Shown piece by piece: positions 28,322-36,906 of a stretch of DNA of 64,000 nucleotides. Origin of the DNA: a virus. Position 1 is the stretch's first letter. Every line of letters starts with the position of its first letter. The translations under genes and the position numbers were made by a program. Below the pieces are notes generated by a model. It was not told the DNA's origin. It was given only the letters and a program-made list of their open reading frames with translations, and made no database searches. The stretch is from the IMG/VR virus record IMGVR_UViG_3300025423_000001, positions 1 to 64,000 of that record, one strand, 5' to 3'.

Positions 28322-29470
28322 CAACTTGTTATCGCTGTGGCTTTTTATCCTCAGCTTCTTATACTTCTTAAGTTTGTATAAGTTCGGCGTACATTTTCAA
28401 CCAGTTCACTCTGGCTGTCAAGCACTCTTGGAGATATTATAGTCTGCTATGCAGTTTCAATCTCTACGCTCTACGCAGTTCAGCCTCTTTTAACTTTCTG
28501 AATTTGCTCGGTATTAGTGCCCCTTGAAATATCTTATCGTGCTTACGTTGTAGGTAAAAATGAGCGTCTTTATAAAGGAATTTGTGTAAAAGCTTAAATG
28601 CTTCCATTTTTCTGACTAAAATCTTATAAAGTTTATCCTCTCTGGTTTCCCAAGAAGTTTCTATCTGATTATGATTAAGCACTTGTTCAAGCTGTTTTAG
28701 GAACACAATACTGTTTCCACAGATACCAGCAACTCTATAACAACTTCCGTCTTTAGCTATACCTACAGAACACCATCCATCTCCATCAAATACTCCACGT
28801 ATGTAGTGGCGCAAAAGTTCTGCTGGAATTGGAGGCATATTTATTTCACAATAGGACTTTCGATTACAAAGACCCAATGCTTGTAAAGCTTTTACGATTT
28901 CTTTACAGTTACAGCTAAAGATGAAGGACTTTGCAGTACCTTGAATCAATTCTAATTCTGGGCCAATATTATCTCTAAACAAGTTTAAGATATAGACATC
29001 ATTACTGGTTACTTGAATAGTTTTGTCATCTTTAGCTATTGAGCCGTCTGCTGTAAAAAATCCAAGCAGGTAAGCTTTTAACTCATTATCTATTACATCA
29101 AAGAAATCACGATATTTCAAAGAACTAGTATCTTTTAGCCGCCACGATTTTCTGTGAACTATAACAGGTAAGGAATATGCCTTAAAGTGGTGTATAAAGA
29201 ACTTACGAGTTTTGCTATATTTTTCAGTCAATTGCTCGAGAGTCATCCCATTTAAGTGCTCTTCATACCACTCTGTTACTTGCTCTTCTATGGGGCTTAA
29301 TTTGTACCGTGTCTTTACTTTCAAGGAGCCTTTCATAGTTATAAGGATTAGAATACTAATGTATGTACCTAGTAGTCCTTGATTTTATACTGCTATGAAG
29401 CTTAAATACTTTCACCGATTTTGCTTGATGCTTATTACAACATATTACTATGCTGCCGGGCTATACACTA
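28322..29470 (-). mobile_element. Probable group I intron interrupting rIIB
   Basis: An A/T-rich 1149-nt insertion between two halves of one protein. The two frames join in phase if it is removed. Group I hallmarks seen: exon 1 ends in U, the intron ends in G, and the exon end can pair with the intron start in a P1-like hairpin (GGGUUA with UAGCCC around GUGUA, with the U-G wobble at the splice site). It encodes a LAGLIDADG protein. I could not assign P3-P8 by eye; AGACTATAATATC near 28435 resembles a P7 segment. An alternative junction 6 nt away is also in frame. Confidence 0.65.
28464..29336 (-). CDS. LAGLIDADG homing endonuclease
   Basis: A 290-residue protein with two LAGLIDADG helices, YLLGFFTADGSI and YIRGVFDGDGWCS, so a single-chain two-domain enzyme. 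An N-terminal HTH-like segment (MTLEQLTEKYSKTRKFFIHH) may aid binding. Its DNA is clearly richer in A/T than the surrounding genes, as expected for a mobile gene. It lies wholly inside the insertion in rIIB and would cut intron-less rIIB alleles to spread the element. Basic C-terminus (FRKLKEAELRRA). Confidence 0.9.
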   Translation of the reverse strand: MKGSLKVKTRYKLSPIEEQVTEWYEEHLNGMTLEQLTEKYSKTRKFFIHHFKAYSLPVIVHRKSWRLKDTSSLKYRDFFDVIDNELKAYLLGFFTADGSIAKDDKTIQVTSNDVYILNLFRDNIGPELELIQGTAKSFIFSCNCKEIVKALQALGLCNRKSYCEINMPPIPAELLRHYIRGVFDGDGWCSVGIAKDGSCYRVAGICGNSIVFLKQLEQVLNHNQIETSWETREDKLYKILVRKMEAFKLLHKFLYKDAHFYLQRKHDKIFQGALIPSKFRKLKEAELRRA

Positions 29471-30047
29471 ACCCTTCCTGTGTGAAACTTACATCATACA
29501 TGGTAGCACGCTGGATAGCCACTTCGGGGGCCAGCCCGTTCTCATTCACCAGCTTGGATGCCAACTCGTGGTTCACCACAGTTGTGTTGATATACTGGGC
29601 AAAGCGTTTGGCTTTGTCATCAGTGTACCATGGATTACGCAGGAAGCGGGCCCAGCATTTTACCAGCGGCAACACATCAATCTTCTTTTCAACGGAAAGG
29701 ATGATGCGTTCTACAAGCGACTTCGGTAACGGTTTGCTACTCACCTTACCGTTGATTGCCAGATACACCTTCCCGGTGTGTTTGTTTACCCACAGGAATT
29801 GACCACCCTGGGCATGCTCTACAATCTCCTTGTAGTTTTCCTTGGTAAACGGCTCAAACTCTTCGAGTATGGCCTTTAACTCTTCCATTGATGTAGCTGT
29901 GGATGCCTTCTGCTCCAAGTCTTTCATCAAGGCGTACTTCTGTTCGTCGTACTGGATGCCGTAGGGTATCCCGTTGTACGAGCCTGAGATGCTGTCGTTA
30001 CCAACTCGGTTTACGATAATCATCATATATTGGTTTAATAGTGACAA
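29471..30047 (-). CDS. rIIB: rIIB-like protein, exon 1 (N-terminal part)
   Basis: N-terminal 192 codons. The segment GKVYLAINGKVSSKPLP, then LVERI, PLVKCWARFLRNPW and the following helix match the rIIB core ('vyl.g...pmp..L..rI', 'PLv.fW..l..NPs'). Without splicing the frame would run eight more codons into the intron and stop at 29448. It lies 89 bp downstream of rIIA, the usual partner. Between them is an 8-bp inverted repeat GGGAGGGG/CCCCTCCC (30052-30097). Confidence 0.8.
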
Positions 30048-30135
30048 AATTGGGAGGGGCAGATTCCTTTACGCACAAGCCATGTTGTACCCCTCCCGGC
30101 CCTCATTGGAAGGGGCTGACGGATTCATAGGAGTG

Positions 30136-32868
30136 TTATATGGGACATCCTCTGTATTGGAAGTAATGCCTGATTTCCTGCTCTTGCTCCTGTGTCAGTT
30201 TATCTCCGTTTACAAGCGGGGAGACAATATTCATCAGAGTTTTCACAGGCTGGCACCAATCAACCAGTTCCAGATACATATCATACATTTCTGTGTCAAT
30301 AGCCTTGCCATTCTCTATCTCAACACCTTTCTGCGGATTGAACAGTTCCACGGCAAGCTGGGCTATTGACTCCTTGTCATCGGGGTTACTCCTCACAAAT
30401 AGTTGGAACTGCCCCACTTTGTCCAAGTGGGAAATCAGCTGGCCTGTTGTGGTGTCGTCTGCCCCGAGTATCTTGGTGTCAAAGCTCATCGGCCTCCAAT
30501 AGGCTGTGACATAAGTAGTTAGCTTGTTGTAGCTGGCGGCCTTGTCCGGGCTTATCTGTTCAAAGCCCCGCAGAAATGCCAGGTCGGCTATCTTCTCTTT
30601 TAGCAGCCTTGCCGTGTTCCACCGTATCAGTACATTGCTCATGGTGATGGTCTTGTTTCGGATTTCCTTGAAGAATTTGGTGATGTGTTTGAAGTCCTTG
30701 TAGTACTTCACATTATTCTGGGCCACCTTGATAAGCCTAACCAAGGAACTTTCATAAAAGTTAGAAAGCCTGGCATAGTCACTGGTATGGATATGCCCGT
30801 AACCTTTTTCTGTAAAGCGTTCAGGTTTATCTTCAGGTTTTAAACCATATGCATAAAGTCTCCTCAAAGACCCAGCATACCGGCTAAGCAAGGCTGCCGT
30901 ATGTAACAAAGGCTCAAAGTCCTGATTGCTCCAGAACACTTCTTCATTCTTCCAGGTGTCCGTGAGGTGTACTGGCATCTCTATCTTCTGCATTTCGTAA
31001 GCCCGTTCAAGAGATGTTAGCTTGGAGTAAGTATCCACAACCCGCGGGGTATGCAGCACTGTCATACCTGTAAGCTTCCTACGCTCCTCAGCCGATTGCT
31101 GTGCCTCTTCTGTCTGCTCTTCAACTTCTTCCTCTTCCTCCAGTTCGTTAGCCTTGAAGTCTTCTGGTACAACAATGTTTTCGTACCACACTTTATCCTG
31201 CGATGCATGAATGTAATTATGCAATGTGGCCACCTTAGCTTTAATCAACCCGTAGGTACCCAAACCAGCTTTTTGTGATTGCTCTGCAAGCTTCTGCGTA
31301 TTGGCTTCATCAATCCTTGGGCTTATCCGAATATCTTCAGCAGTTAGTGGGGTGCCGTCTTCCTTAGGGTTATACTCCAGCTGCAGCAGTATGAAACCTT
31401 GTTTGTGTACGTGTGTCAGTATGTACTTGTTACGCCTATTGGAGATAGGCCCAACATGAATAAGCAACGGCAACCCTTCAGACAAGGCTGTAGTAAAGCC
31501 CTGGTAGTACTCGACTTTCTTCTTGATTTTGCTGCCAGTACGTTCAACAGACATCTTCACAACCCTGCACCAAAGCCCATCCAACAGTTTGTTGTTGTAC
31601 CTGATTCGTGAATCAACTGGGTAAGACAGCTCTATCTTACTCATATCCACGATACGGGCCAACCTACCTATCACTGTGTTCTCCTCAGCCCTACTCCACA
31701 AGGAATTAGCTGTGGCCTGTGAGCAGACTCTTAACCAGCGCAGAAAGTCTCTTTCCTTCAGCTCTTGATTGATGGTGTTTTGGGCAATGGATACTACTTC
31801 TTGGAAGCGTTGTACTACCACTTCACGGGTTTTATCGTCCCAGATAAGTGATTCCCGACTGGGGTTGATGCTGATTTTGTCAGGGTCAACTTTAATGCCG
31901 ATGTTACCCATCTTATCCTCAAGCTCCAATTCTTGGAAATTGACATAGCCATAGTTTACACCATTAAGCAGTATGTGTGGCTTAGAGTAGCTGCTATTGC
32001 TAGCCAGCACAATCATGTCGTCTTCATACAGAATGTCAGCTTTCACCGGCACCTCACGTTGAATGCCAGCCTCAACAAGGAATAGCTTTACATTCTTGAA
32101 GTACATCAGCTGGCTGGTAACAGCATCAAGGTATTGAGCCTTATGGTGTTTCTTGGTACCTATCTCAATCTCCAACCCATTCTTGTCGCTGGTACGCCAG
32201 TAGTAGCATGTGTAGCCGTTTGAAAATGTGTATGACGCATTCGACTGCAGCGTCGTGGTATCGCCAACTTGTATCAGTTCCGTGGCCGGCACGATGCTTT
32301 CAACGCGGTGGGCATACACATTAAATTTGAACTCCATCCCATTGTACCGGCTGGTGATGGTGTAATACGGACAACCGGTAGATAATGGGGATTTGGCCCC
32401 GATGCCAAACTTGCCTAAGGCTTTGGATAGCAGCCTTTTGGAGCTATACCCCAAATTAAAATAATTCTCCAACCTTTTCCCTCCTAAGCCTACACCATGG
32501 TCACGAATGACTACATTGTCCTTGCCCATGTCACCGCCATCTGTGTAAATAACTTCCACTGTGTCTGTGGGAGAAAACCAGTCCAAGTTGTAATAGGCTG
32601 CATTAAATCTACTGTCTTTGTAGATGTCTCCTTCACGCTGTACGAAGTAGTCTTCCTCTTTGGCCTCACCGGAAAGGATGGCCCGGGCAATGTTCTTCTC
32701 TGTGATGCTGTCCAGACCGTTGCTTACAAGCTCACGGATGGTGGACTTAATTGGGTAGGCATACTGGTGTTGCTGTAACACATTCATCATCAGCCCGATG
32801 GCATTTGAGTCAATTTCCTTGGAGAATCCTCCTGATATTTCTGCCGTTTCCTGTGTCAGGATTGCCAT
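30136..32868 (-). CDS. rIIA: rIIA-like GHKL ATPase
   Basis: A 910-residue protein. The N-terminal ATPase shows the GHKL boxes: RELVSNGLDS (Glu46, Asn50, Asp53), DHGVGLGGKR and KFGIGAKSPL. The remainder is helical with an acidic patch (LEEEEEVEEQTEEAQQ about 585-600). This is the layout of T4 rIIA, which works with rIIB at the membrane to control lysis timing and resist exclusion by prophages; such pairs also occur in crAss-like phages. rIIB follows downstream. Its start overlaps the previous gene by 59 bp. Confidence 0.85.
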   Translation of the reverse strand: MAILTQETAEISGGFSKEIDSNAIGLMMNVLQQHQYAYPIKSTIRELVSNGLDSITEKNIARAILSGEAKEEDYFVQREGDIYKDSRFNAAYYNLDWFSPTDTVEVIYTDGGDMGKDNVVIRDHGVGLGGKRLENYFNLGYSSKRLLSKALGKFGIGAKSPLSTGCPYYTITSRYNGMEFKFNVYAHRVESIVPATELIQVGDTTTLQSNASYTFSNGYTCYYWRTSDKNGLEIEIGTKKHHKAQYLDAVTSQLMYFKNVKLFLVEAGIQREVPVKADILYEDDMIVLASNSSYSKPHILLNGVNYGYVNFQELELEDKMGNIGIKVDPDKISINPSRESLIWDDKTREVVVQRFQEVVSIAQNTINQELKERDFLRWLRVCSQATANSLWSRAEENTVIGRLARIVDMSKIELSYPVDSRIRYNNKLLDGLWCRVVKMSVERTGSKIKKKVEYYQGFTTALSEGLPLLIHVGPISNRRNKYILTHVHKQGFILLQLEYNPKEDGTPLTAEDIRISPRIDEANTQKLAEQSQKAGLGTYGLIKAKVATLHNYIHASQDKVWYENIVVPEDFKANELEEEEEVEEQTEEAQQSAEERRKLTGMTVLHTPRVVDTYSKLTSLERAYEMQKIEMPVHLTDTWKNEEVFWSNQDFEPLLHTAALLSRYAGSLRRLYAYGLKPEDKPERFTEKGYGHIHTSDYARLSNFYESSLVRLIKVAQNNVKYYKDFKHITKFFKEIRNKTITMSNVLIRWNTARLLKEKIADLAFLRGFEQISPDKAASYNKLTTYVTAYWRPMSFDTKILGADDTTTGQLISHLDKVGQFQLFVRSNPDDKESIAQLAVELFNPQKGVEIENGKAIDTEMYDMYLELVDWCQPVKTLMNIVSPLVNGDKLTQEQEQEIRHYFQYRGCPI

Positions 32869-33100
32869 ACACTACTGTGTTTTCGATAAAATAATTCAGG
32901 TCACACTCATAGCGTGTCTGAGATAAGTGGTTGCCCAGCTGGAATATCACCAACACTTCCCCGCTCGAGTCCTCCACTGCCAAGCTCTGAAGCTTTCCAA
33001 ACCTGATGGTTGAGTCCGGGGCCTCCCAGGATATGTTCCTGTTCTTTAACCCTTCCTCCAGCCTCTGCTCGATTTCTTTGCGTGTTAGCAGTAATGTCAT
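32810..33100 (-). CDS. Hypothetical small protein
   Basis: A 96-residue protein from the ATG at 33100 (MTLLLTRKEIEQRLEEG). Helical N-terminus then beta strands (IRFGKLQSLAVEDSSGEVLVIF). It overlaps the rIIA start by 59 bp and lies out of frame within the last 194 bp of the upstream gene. No domain recognised. A longer start at 33175 would add residues entirely over the upstream gene and is less likely. Confidence 0.6.
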   Translation of the reverse strand: MTLLLTRKEIEQRLEEGLKNRNISWEAPDSTIRFGKLQSLAVEDSSGEVLVIFQLGNHLSQTRYECDLNYFIENTVVYGNPDTGNGRNIRRILQGN

Positions 33101-33407
33101 TGTGTGGGATTTCAAATAAATTGGAATATACTGGGCGTCCAAGTTTTTCAAAAAGACATACTTCCAGCCTTGCACCTAAGCTATCTTCCCAATCATATAG
33201 CTTGAAAATGGCATCCACTTGTTCCACCAGTATGATAATGTCATTAGCCAAATAATTTTCCCACGCCACTGCACCTTCATGTGGCAGCTTCATAGGATTG
33301 ATTACATCATGGCCTAAACCTTTGACCAAGCGTTCTGCAAAATCAAACTTTTTGTAACAGAGCTTTTCATCTAAGCCTGAAATCTTTCCAGATAGGTATA
33401 TTGTCAT
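32907..33407 (-). CDS. DUF4406-type nucleoside 2-deoxyribosyltransferase-like protein
   Basis: A 166-residue product from the ATG at 33407. MTIYLSGKISGL, then GHDVINPMKLPH, ENYLANDIIILVEQVDAIFKL and WEDSLGARLEVCLFEKLG match the Rossmann-like fold of DUF4406 and nucleoside deoxyribosyltransferases. Family members may act on nucleotides or nucleobases. The matching domain ends near residue 110; the last 55 or so residues (Gly/Arg/Glu-rich) overlap the next gene out of frame and look like read-on after loss of an older stop. Confidence 0.7.
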   Translation of the reverse strand: MTIYLSGKISGLDEKLCYKKFDFAERLVKGLGHDVINPMKLPHEGAVAWENYLANDIIILVEQVDAIFKLYDWEDSLGARLEVCLFEKLGRPVYSNLFEIPHNDITANTQRNRAEAGGRVKEQEHILGGPGLNHQVWKASELGSGGLERGSVGDIPAGQPLISDTL

Positions 33408-33417
33408 AAGTGTGGGG

Positions 33418-33570
33418 TTAACTCCAGTCTTTGATAAAGGCTGCCGCAGATTCTTGTGGGGTGAGGCCCATTTCCTTGTCAAACTCAACGGTTTCACGGT
33501 CAAGTTTTATTTCATAACCAGTTTCCTTTACCAGCCTTGATACTTCATCATAGTATTCTTCAAGTGTCAT
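33418..33570 (-). CDS. Small acidic protein, 50 residues
   Basis: Starts MTLEEYYDEVSRLVKETGYE and ends FIKDWS. Its ATG overlaps the primase stop (ATGA), and it ends 11 bp before the DUF4406 gene start, so it fits the operon tightly. Strongly helical and acidic, with coding-like composition. No family recognised; such tiny early proteins often bind host enzymes, but that is speculation here. Confidence 0.65.
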   Translation of the reverse strand: MTLEEYYDEVSRLVKETGYEIKLDRETVEFDKEMGLTPQESAAAFIKDWS

Positions 33571-34517
33571 CTTGTTATAGTTTCCAGCAGCTCTTTAGCC
33601 TGCTGCGGTGAATAATCCCGTGTGAAATCTGATATGTCCTTAGCCTTAGTCTCCACGGGAACGTAGATTTTCGGGTAAGGGTACCATTCTCCACGGTGTT
33701 TCATGTCATTGTCAAATAGCACCAGCTTCCGCTTGTAGTGTGCATCAGCCCAATTGAAAAATGCTTCTGGCATCGGTGTGTTCTCACTCCTTGGAGCCAC
33801 AGCCTCATAGCCAAAACTTCTCAGGCACATTACATCTTTCATGCTCTTGGTGATGATGAGTGTGTCTGTGTCGTGTTTCAATTGTTCCATGCCCATCACG
33901 TAGTTTTCCTTCAAGTCATTCCTGAACTTGTTACCTTTCTGGGCAAGTGGAAAATACAGCTGGTAGCGGTCGTAGATGCGGTAGACGTAGGACTGTGGTG
34001 GTGCGAACACCGGTGCTTTTTGACTGGGTGTCATCCAGTAACAGTAGAGAGGGCTTGTTCGGTACATCGAAAGCTCTGTCTGGCTGATGTTAAACTGTCC
34101 CCACCACTTCAAATCTGGCTGTGTAAGTGCACGGGGCCGGATACGTATGTCAGCCGAGTCTTTGTATGTGGGTCTATGCCTCACTATCTTAGGGCTGGCC
34201 TCCATTTGCCCGCCTAAGCCGAAATCACTCTTAATGCGTGCCACAGCCTCCCACTCAGTTAGGTAGCCATACAGTTTCTTTACAAGCTGAATGATTTCTC
34301 CACGTTCTCCCCTACCACCACTATCCTTCCACAGAAACTCTCGGTCTGGATACTTCAGGGAAGGATAGATGGCAAAAGAGGGTGTTTCATCATCGTCACG
34401 CAACGGAGACAAGTAATTCTGCTTTATGTCAGGCTCAAACTCTAAGTAATGGCAGTACAATGTGTACTCATCCACGAACTCGAGAATGTTGTCTACATCA
34501 ATTAGAGTAGTCCCCAT
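33567..34517 (-). CDS. DnaG-like primase (TOPRIM domain)
   Basis: A 316-residue protein from the ATG at 34517 (MGTTLIDVDNILEF). Residues 35-75 resemble the region after the zinc finger in DnaG (YLSPLRDDDETPSFAIY, then LWKDSGG). TOPRIM: DTLIITKSMKDVMCLRSFG with the conserved Lys/Asp, and LVLFDNDMKHRG as the acidic DxD-like motif. It would make RNA primers for the phage helicase and polymerase. No zinc-finger cysteines are visible. The upstream extension to 34625 overlaps the previous gene and is Arg/Leu/Pro-rich, so it was dropped. Confidence 0.75.
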   Translation of the reverse strand: MGTTLIDVDNILEFVDEYTLYCHYLEFEPDIKQNYLSPLRDDDETPSFAIYPSLKYPDREFLWKDSGGRGERGEIIQLVKKLYGYLTEWEAVARIKSDFGLGGQMEASPKIVRHRPTYKDSADIRIRPRALTQPDLKWWGQFNISQTELSMYRTSPLYCYWMTPSQKAPVFAPPQSYVYRIYDRYQLYFPLAQKGNKFRNDLKENYVMGMEQLKHDTDTLIITKSMKDVMCLRSFGYEAVAPRSENTPMPEAFFNWADAHYKRKLVLFDNDMKHRGEWYPYPKIYVPVETKAKDISDFTRDYSPQQAKELLETITR

Positions 34518-34536
34518 AGGATAGAAAGTAAACGGA

Positions 34537-35241
34537 TTAAGCAAACGGGTTCGTGGCCTCGGCAGCTGCCGCTGTAGAGCCACTTTTCTTCTCAGCCTTA
34601 TCAACTGAAGAAGGGGTGGGGTCATCTAATCCGTTGTCAATTTCCCATTTGCTAAATTTCACCTTGCTCTGTTCGGCAGGTATGTTGGCATGTTCCACAA
34701 ACGTCTCGGCAAATTTGCCTGGGTCAGGAATGGTAGCGAAGTGCTTTTCCTTGCTCTGGCGTATCAGCTTGAAACGGAGTGGTGTGGTTTTGTCGTTCTG
34801 GAACGGTGCTATCAGTTGCACGAACCGGCCAGCGAGGTTGTCGTAGATACGGTTCAACACGTCTTGGTCAAGAATGCGTGTTTCGTAGTTTTCTGGGGTA
34901 ACGCCCGTGCCTGCAAATTGAATGTCAAAGTTATTCAAGTCAATGGCGTCAGTGGTAAGGAACTGCTCAAGTATCTGTGTAAGGATATTCTTGAGCTTCT
35001 TCAAGTCCCTGTGCAGCATTTCTGCCTTTTGGGCCTGTGTCATTTCCTCTTTCTTAGGTAGCAACGGCCCGAATATCTGCAAGGAAAGGTTTGAGCTGTC
35101 ACCTACCACGCCCGCTGTCAGGGCCTCGTCAAACAGGCTCTTCTTACTCGCCTCTGCAAGCTCGATTACCAGCCTTTTCTTGTCATTGATTACTGCACTC
35201 TTGATTACAACGTTGTTGTTGATGCCGACTGTGATTGCCAT
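34537..35241 (-). CDS. Replication-region protein with C-terminal NPFA tail
   Basis: A 234-residue protein, no domain recognised. A folded N-terminal part (about 1-175) is followed by a Ser/Ala-rich linker (KKSGSTAAAAEA) and the terminal residues TNPFA. The upstream neighbour ends SANPFE. A folded domain, flexible linker and short conserved tip is the plan of single-stranded DNA binding proteins, whose Phe-ending tip recruits partners. Position between primase and the second NPF protein supports a replication role. This remains inference. Confidence 0.7.
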   Translation of the reverse strand: MAITVGINNNVVIKSAVINDKKRLVIELAEASKKSLFDEALTAGVVGDSSNLSLQIFGPLLPKKEEMTQAQKAEMLHRDLKKLKNILTQILEQFLTTDAIDLNNFDIQFAGTGVTPENYETRILDQDVLNRIYDNLAGRFVQLIAPFQNDKTTPLRFKLIRQSKEKHFATIPDPGKFAETFVEHANIPAEQSKVKFSKWEIDNGLDDPTPSSVDKAEKKSGSTAAAAEATNPFA

Positions 35242-35329
35242 ACTGTATGTATTGGATTTGCGAATTACGAATTGTGAATTTGTAAAAGGAATGGACGGCT
35301 AAGTTACTGCCGTCCATTCTGAAAATGCA

Positions 35330-36103
35330 TTACTCAAATGGGTTGGCAGAAACGGCCATAGCTGCCGCTTCCACTTCCACATCTTCTGCTTCTTGCTGGT
35401 TATCAGCCAGTTGTGCCGCGTTTTGAGCGTCGCCGTCAGCTACAGGCTGTATAGAGCTTAATGGTACCAAAGCGTAAAACGCTGTGTTCTCCCTGCGTTG
35501 GGTTGTCACTTGGCCGGCGTTTTTGCCGCGGCTTACTTTCTTGGGTATGTTAGTGATGGACTTAGCCCAAGGCAAGCCAGTGGCAGGGTTAGCCACAAGC
35601 ACCAGGTCTACATACTCAGCACCTGCTACCTCAGCCTGGGCCGGGGTACCGTCTTTGGCTTCCATAGCAGGTTTGTAAAACGTTAGGCCATAGATGTCTT
35701 CCACTAACGGTATCAATTCATCCATACCGAAAGTTTTGGCACCCTGGTCAAGCACTGAGGCTTTAGGTTTGCCAGTCTCTTCGTAGGTAGTGCTTGCAAA
35801 CAAGTCTACTTTGGGCTGGTTGCGACTCACTGGGTTTACCAACAGGATACGCTTGGGTGTGGCAAAATGCGGATACAAGTTAGTGTCAATCACATCAAAG
35901 CCGTAGCCCACAAATGGACTGCTCTTATCTGTGTATTCAAGCTGGAACTTTTCTACCAGCTCGGCTGAAGGATACACGCTTCCGTCACGGAATACGCGGA
36001 TGGCAAGCCCCTCTGGGTTGCGTTGCTTTTTGGCCGGTGCCTTACGTGTTGATGTCTGCTCTGCTACATCGCTGAGTGTAGCGCTCATTAGGAAATCTAA
36101 CAT
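35330..36103 (-). CDS. Possible SSB-like protein with acidic linker and NPFE tail
   Basis: A 257-residue protein (an internal ATG at 36088 gives 252). Basic N-terminus (RKAPAKKQR), beta-rich core, then an acidic Ala/Glu/Gln-rich linker (ADNQQEAEDVEVEAAA) ending SANPFE. This architecture parallels SSB proteins with an acidic tail and hydrophobic tip. It precedes the other NPF-tailed protein by 88 bp. No OB-fold signature can be proven by eye. Abundant translation in early infection would be expected if it is the phage SSB. Confidence 0.7.
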   Translation of the reverse strand: MLDFLMSATLSDVAEQTSTRKAPAKKQRNPEGLAIRVFRDGSVYPSAELVEKFQLEYTDKSSPFVGYGFDVIDTNLYPHFATPKRILLVNPVSRNQPKVDLFASTTYEETGKPKASVLDQGAKTFGMDELIPLVEDIYGLTFYKPAMEAKDGTPAQAEVAGAEYVDLVLVANPATGLPWAKSITNIPKKVSRGKNAGQVTTQRRENTAFYALVPLSSIQPVADGDAQNAAQLADNQQEAEDVEVEAAAMAVSANPFE

Positions 36104-36147
36104 ATACTTGAAATTGAAAACTGAATGATTAATGAATTGGCTGTGGC

Positions 36148-36741
36148 TTAATAAACCTTGCCGTGTTTATGTGGGCGGGATTGGTTGTACCTGAGCTTCC
36201 AAGCTACGTGCTGTTCAAGGTTGATGTTGTACCAAGTACAGAATTTGAAAATAACTGCCAGTACATATCCCCATTGACAGATTGCATTGTGCTTATTCAT
36301 CATTAACACAACTACATCTACAATACGAAGAACATCAGCGGCAAAGTTTCCAGAAGATTCTCCTGTAACATTGTGGTCTTCTAAAGGAATTTCAAAACCA
36401 TGACAGTAGTCCAGGATACGGATTACAGTGTCAGCAATTTCATCTTCCACTGTGTCTTTCACTGTACTTAAGAAGCAATCAAGCCACTCAGCATCTGTGT
36501 TTACAGAAGACAGAAGACTATATTCTGCTGTACTGATTTCGCCACGTAAGAACTTTAATGCTTGATGGTTTTTGTCAGCCAAAGCCCTCCGTCCTTTTCT
36601 GTCAGCTTCTACAGCTTCACTCAGTTCAGTGATAATCAGCATCACCATTTCGCCTTTGTTACGGTCTTGCCCGGCTTCCCAAAAGCCTTTGGCTACATTG
36701 GTGTCGTAAATTTCCTTTTGGAATTTTAGTATATTTTGCAT
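36148..36741 (-). CDS. MazG-like nucleotide pyrophosphohydrolase
   Basis: A 197-residue all-helical protein. Metal-binding motif ExxE (Glu39, Glu42 in ITELSEAVEA) and ExxD (Glu101, Asp104 in DEIADTVIRI) match the MazG/dUTPase-like all-alpha NTP pyrophosphatases. It would hydrolyse NTPs or dNTPs (for example dUTP), or lower ppGpp-linked signals as proposed for phage MazG. The DNA is richer in A/T than neighbours. It starts 1 bp after a truncated thyX, suggesting it replaced the rest of that gene. Confidence 0.8.
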   Translation of the reverse strand: MQNILKFQKEIYDTNVAKGFWEAGQDRNKGEMVMLIITELSEAVEADRKGRRALADKNHQALKFLRGEISTAEYSLLSSVNTDAEWLDCFLSTVKDTVEDEIADTVIRILDYCHGFEIPLEDHNVTGESSGNFAADVLRIVDVVVLMMNKHNAICQWGYVLAVIFKFCTWYNINLEQHVAWKLRYNQSRPHKHGKVY

Positions 36742-36742
36742 A

Positions 36743-36904
36743 CTATGCTTGTTTAATTACACGGCTGCTGGCCGAATTGCGGCTGAACATGCGGTGTGTG
36801 TTGAACTCTGCCAGCACAATGCGTGGGAACCAGAGCAGGAATGATGTGATACGCTGCCCGAACTCGTTACGGGAGTCAGCGATGACTTTAGCTTCTATGG
36901 CCAT
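36743..36904 (-). pseudogene. thyX N-terminal fragment (flavin-dependent thymidylate synthase)
   Basis: A 53-codon open frame, MAIEAKVIADSRNEF..., containing LAEFNTHRMFSRNSASSR, the ThyX signature xHRxxSxNxxSxR, and then VIKQA and a stop. Full ThyX has over 200 residues, so nearly all of the enzyme is missing; the next base pairs begin the MazG-like gene. The ATG is 3 bp after the preceding stop, so it is still translatable. Either a relic, or a retained micro-protein bearing the nucleotide-binding motif. Confidence 0.75.
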
Positions 36905-36906
36905 GG

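Noticed and set aside
28320-28460. Group I core-like ATATTATAGTCT on the + strand opposite rIIB
   Set aside because: It is on the strand opposite to the rIIB exons, so it cannot belong to an intron spliced from that transcript.
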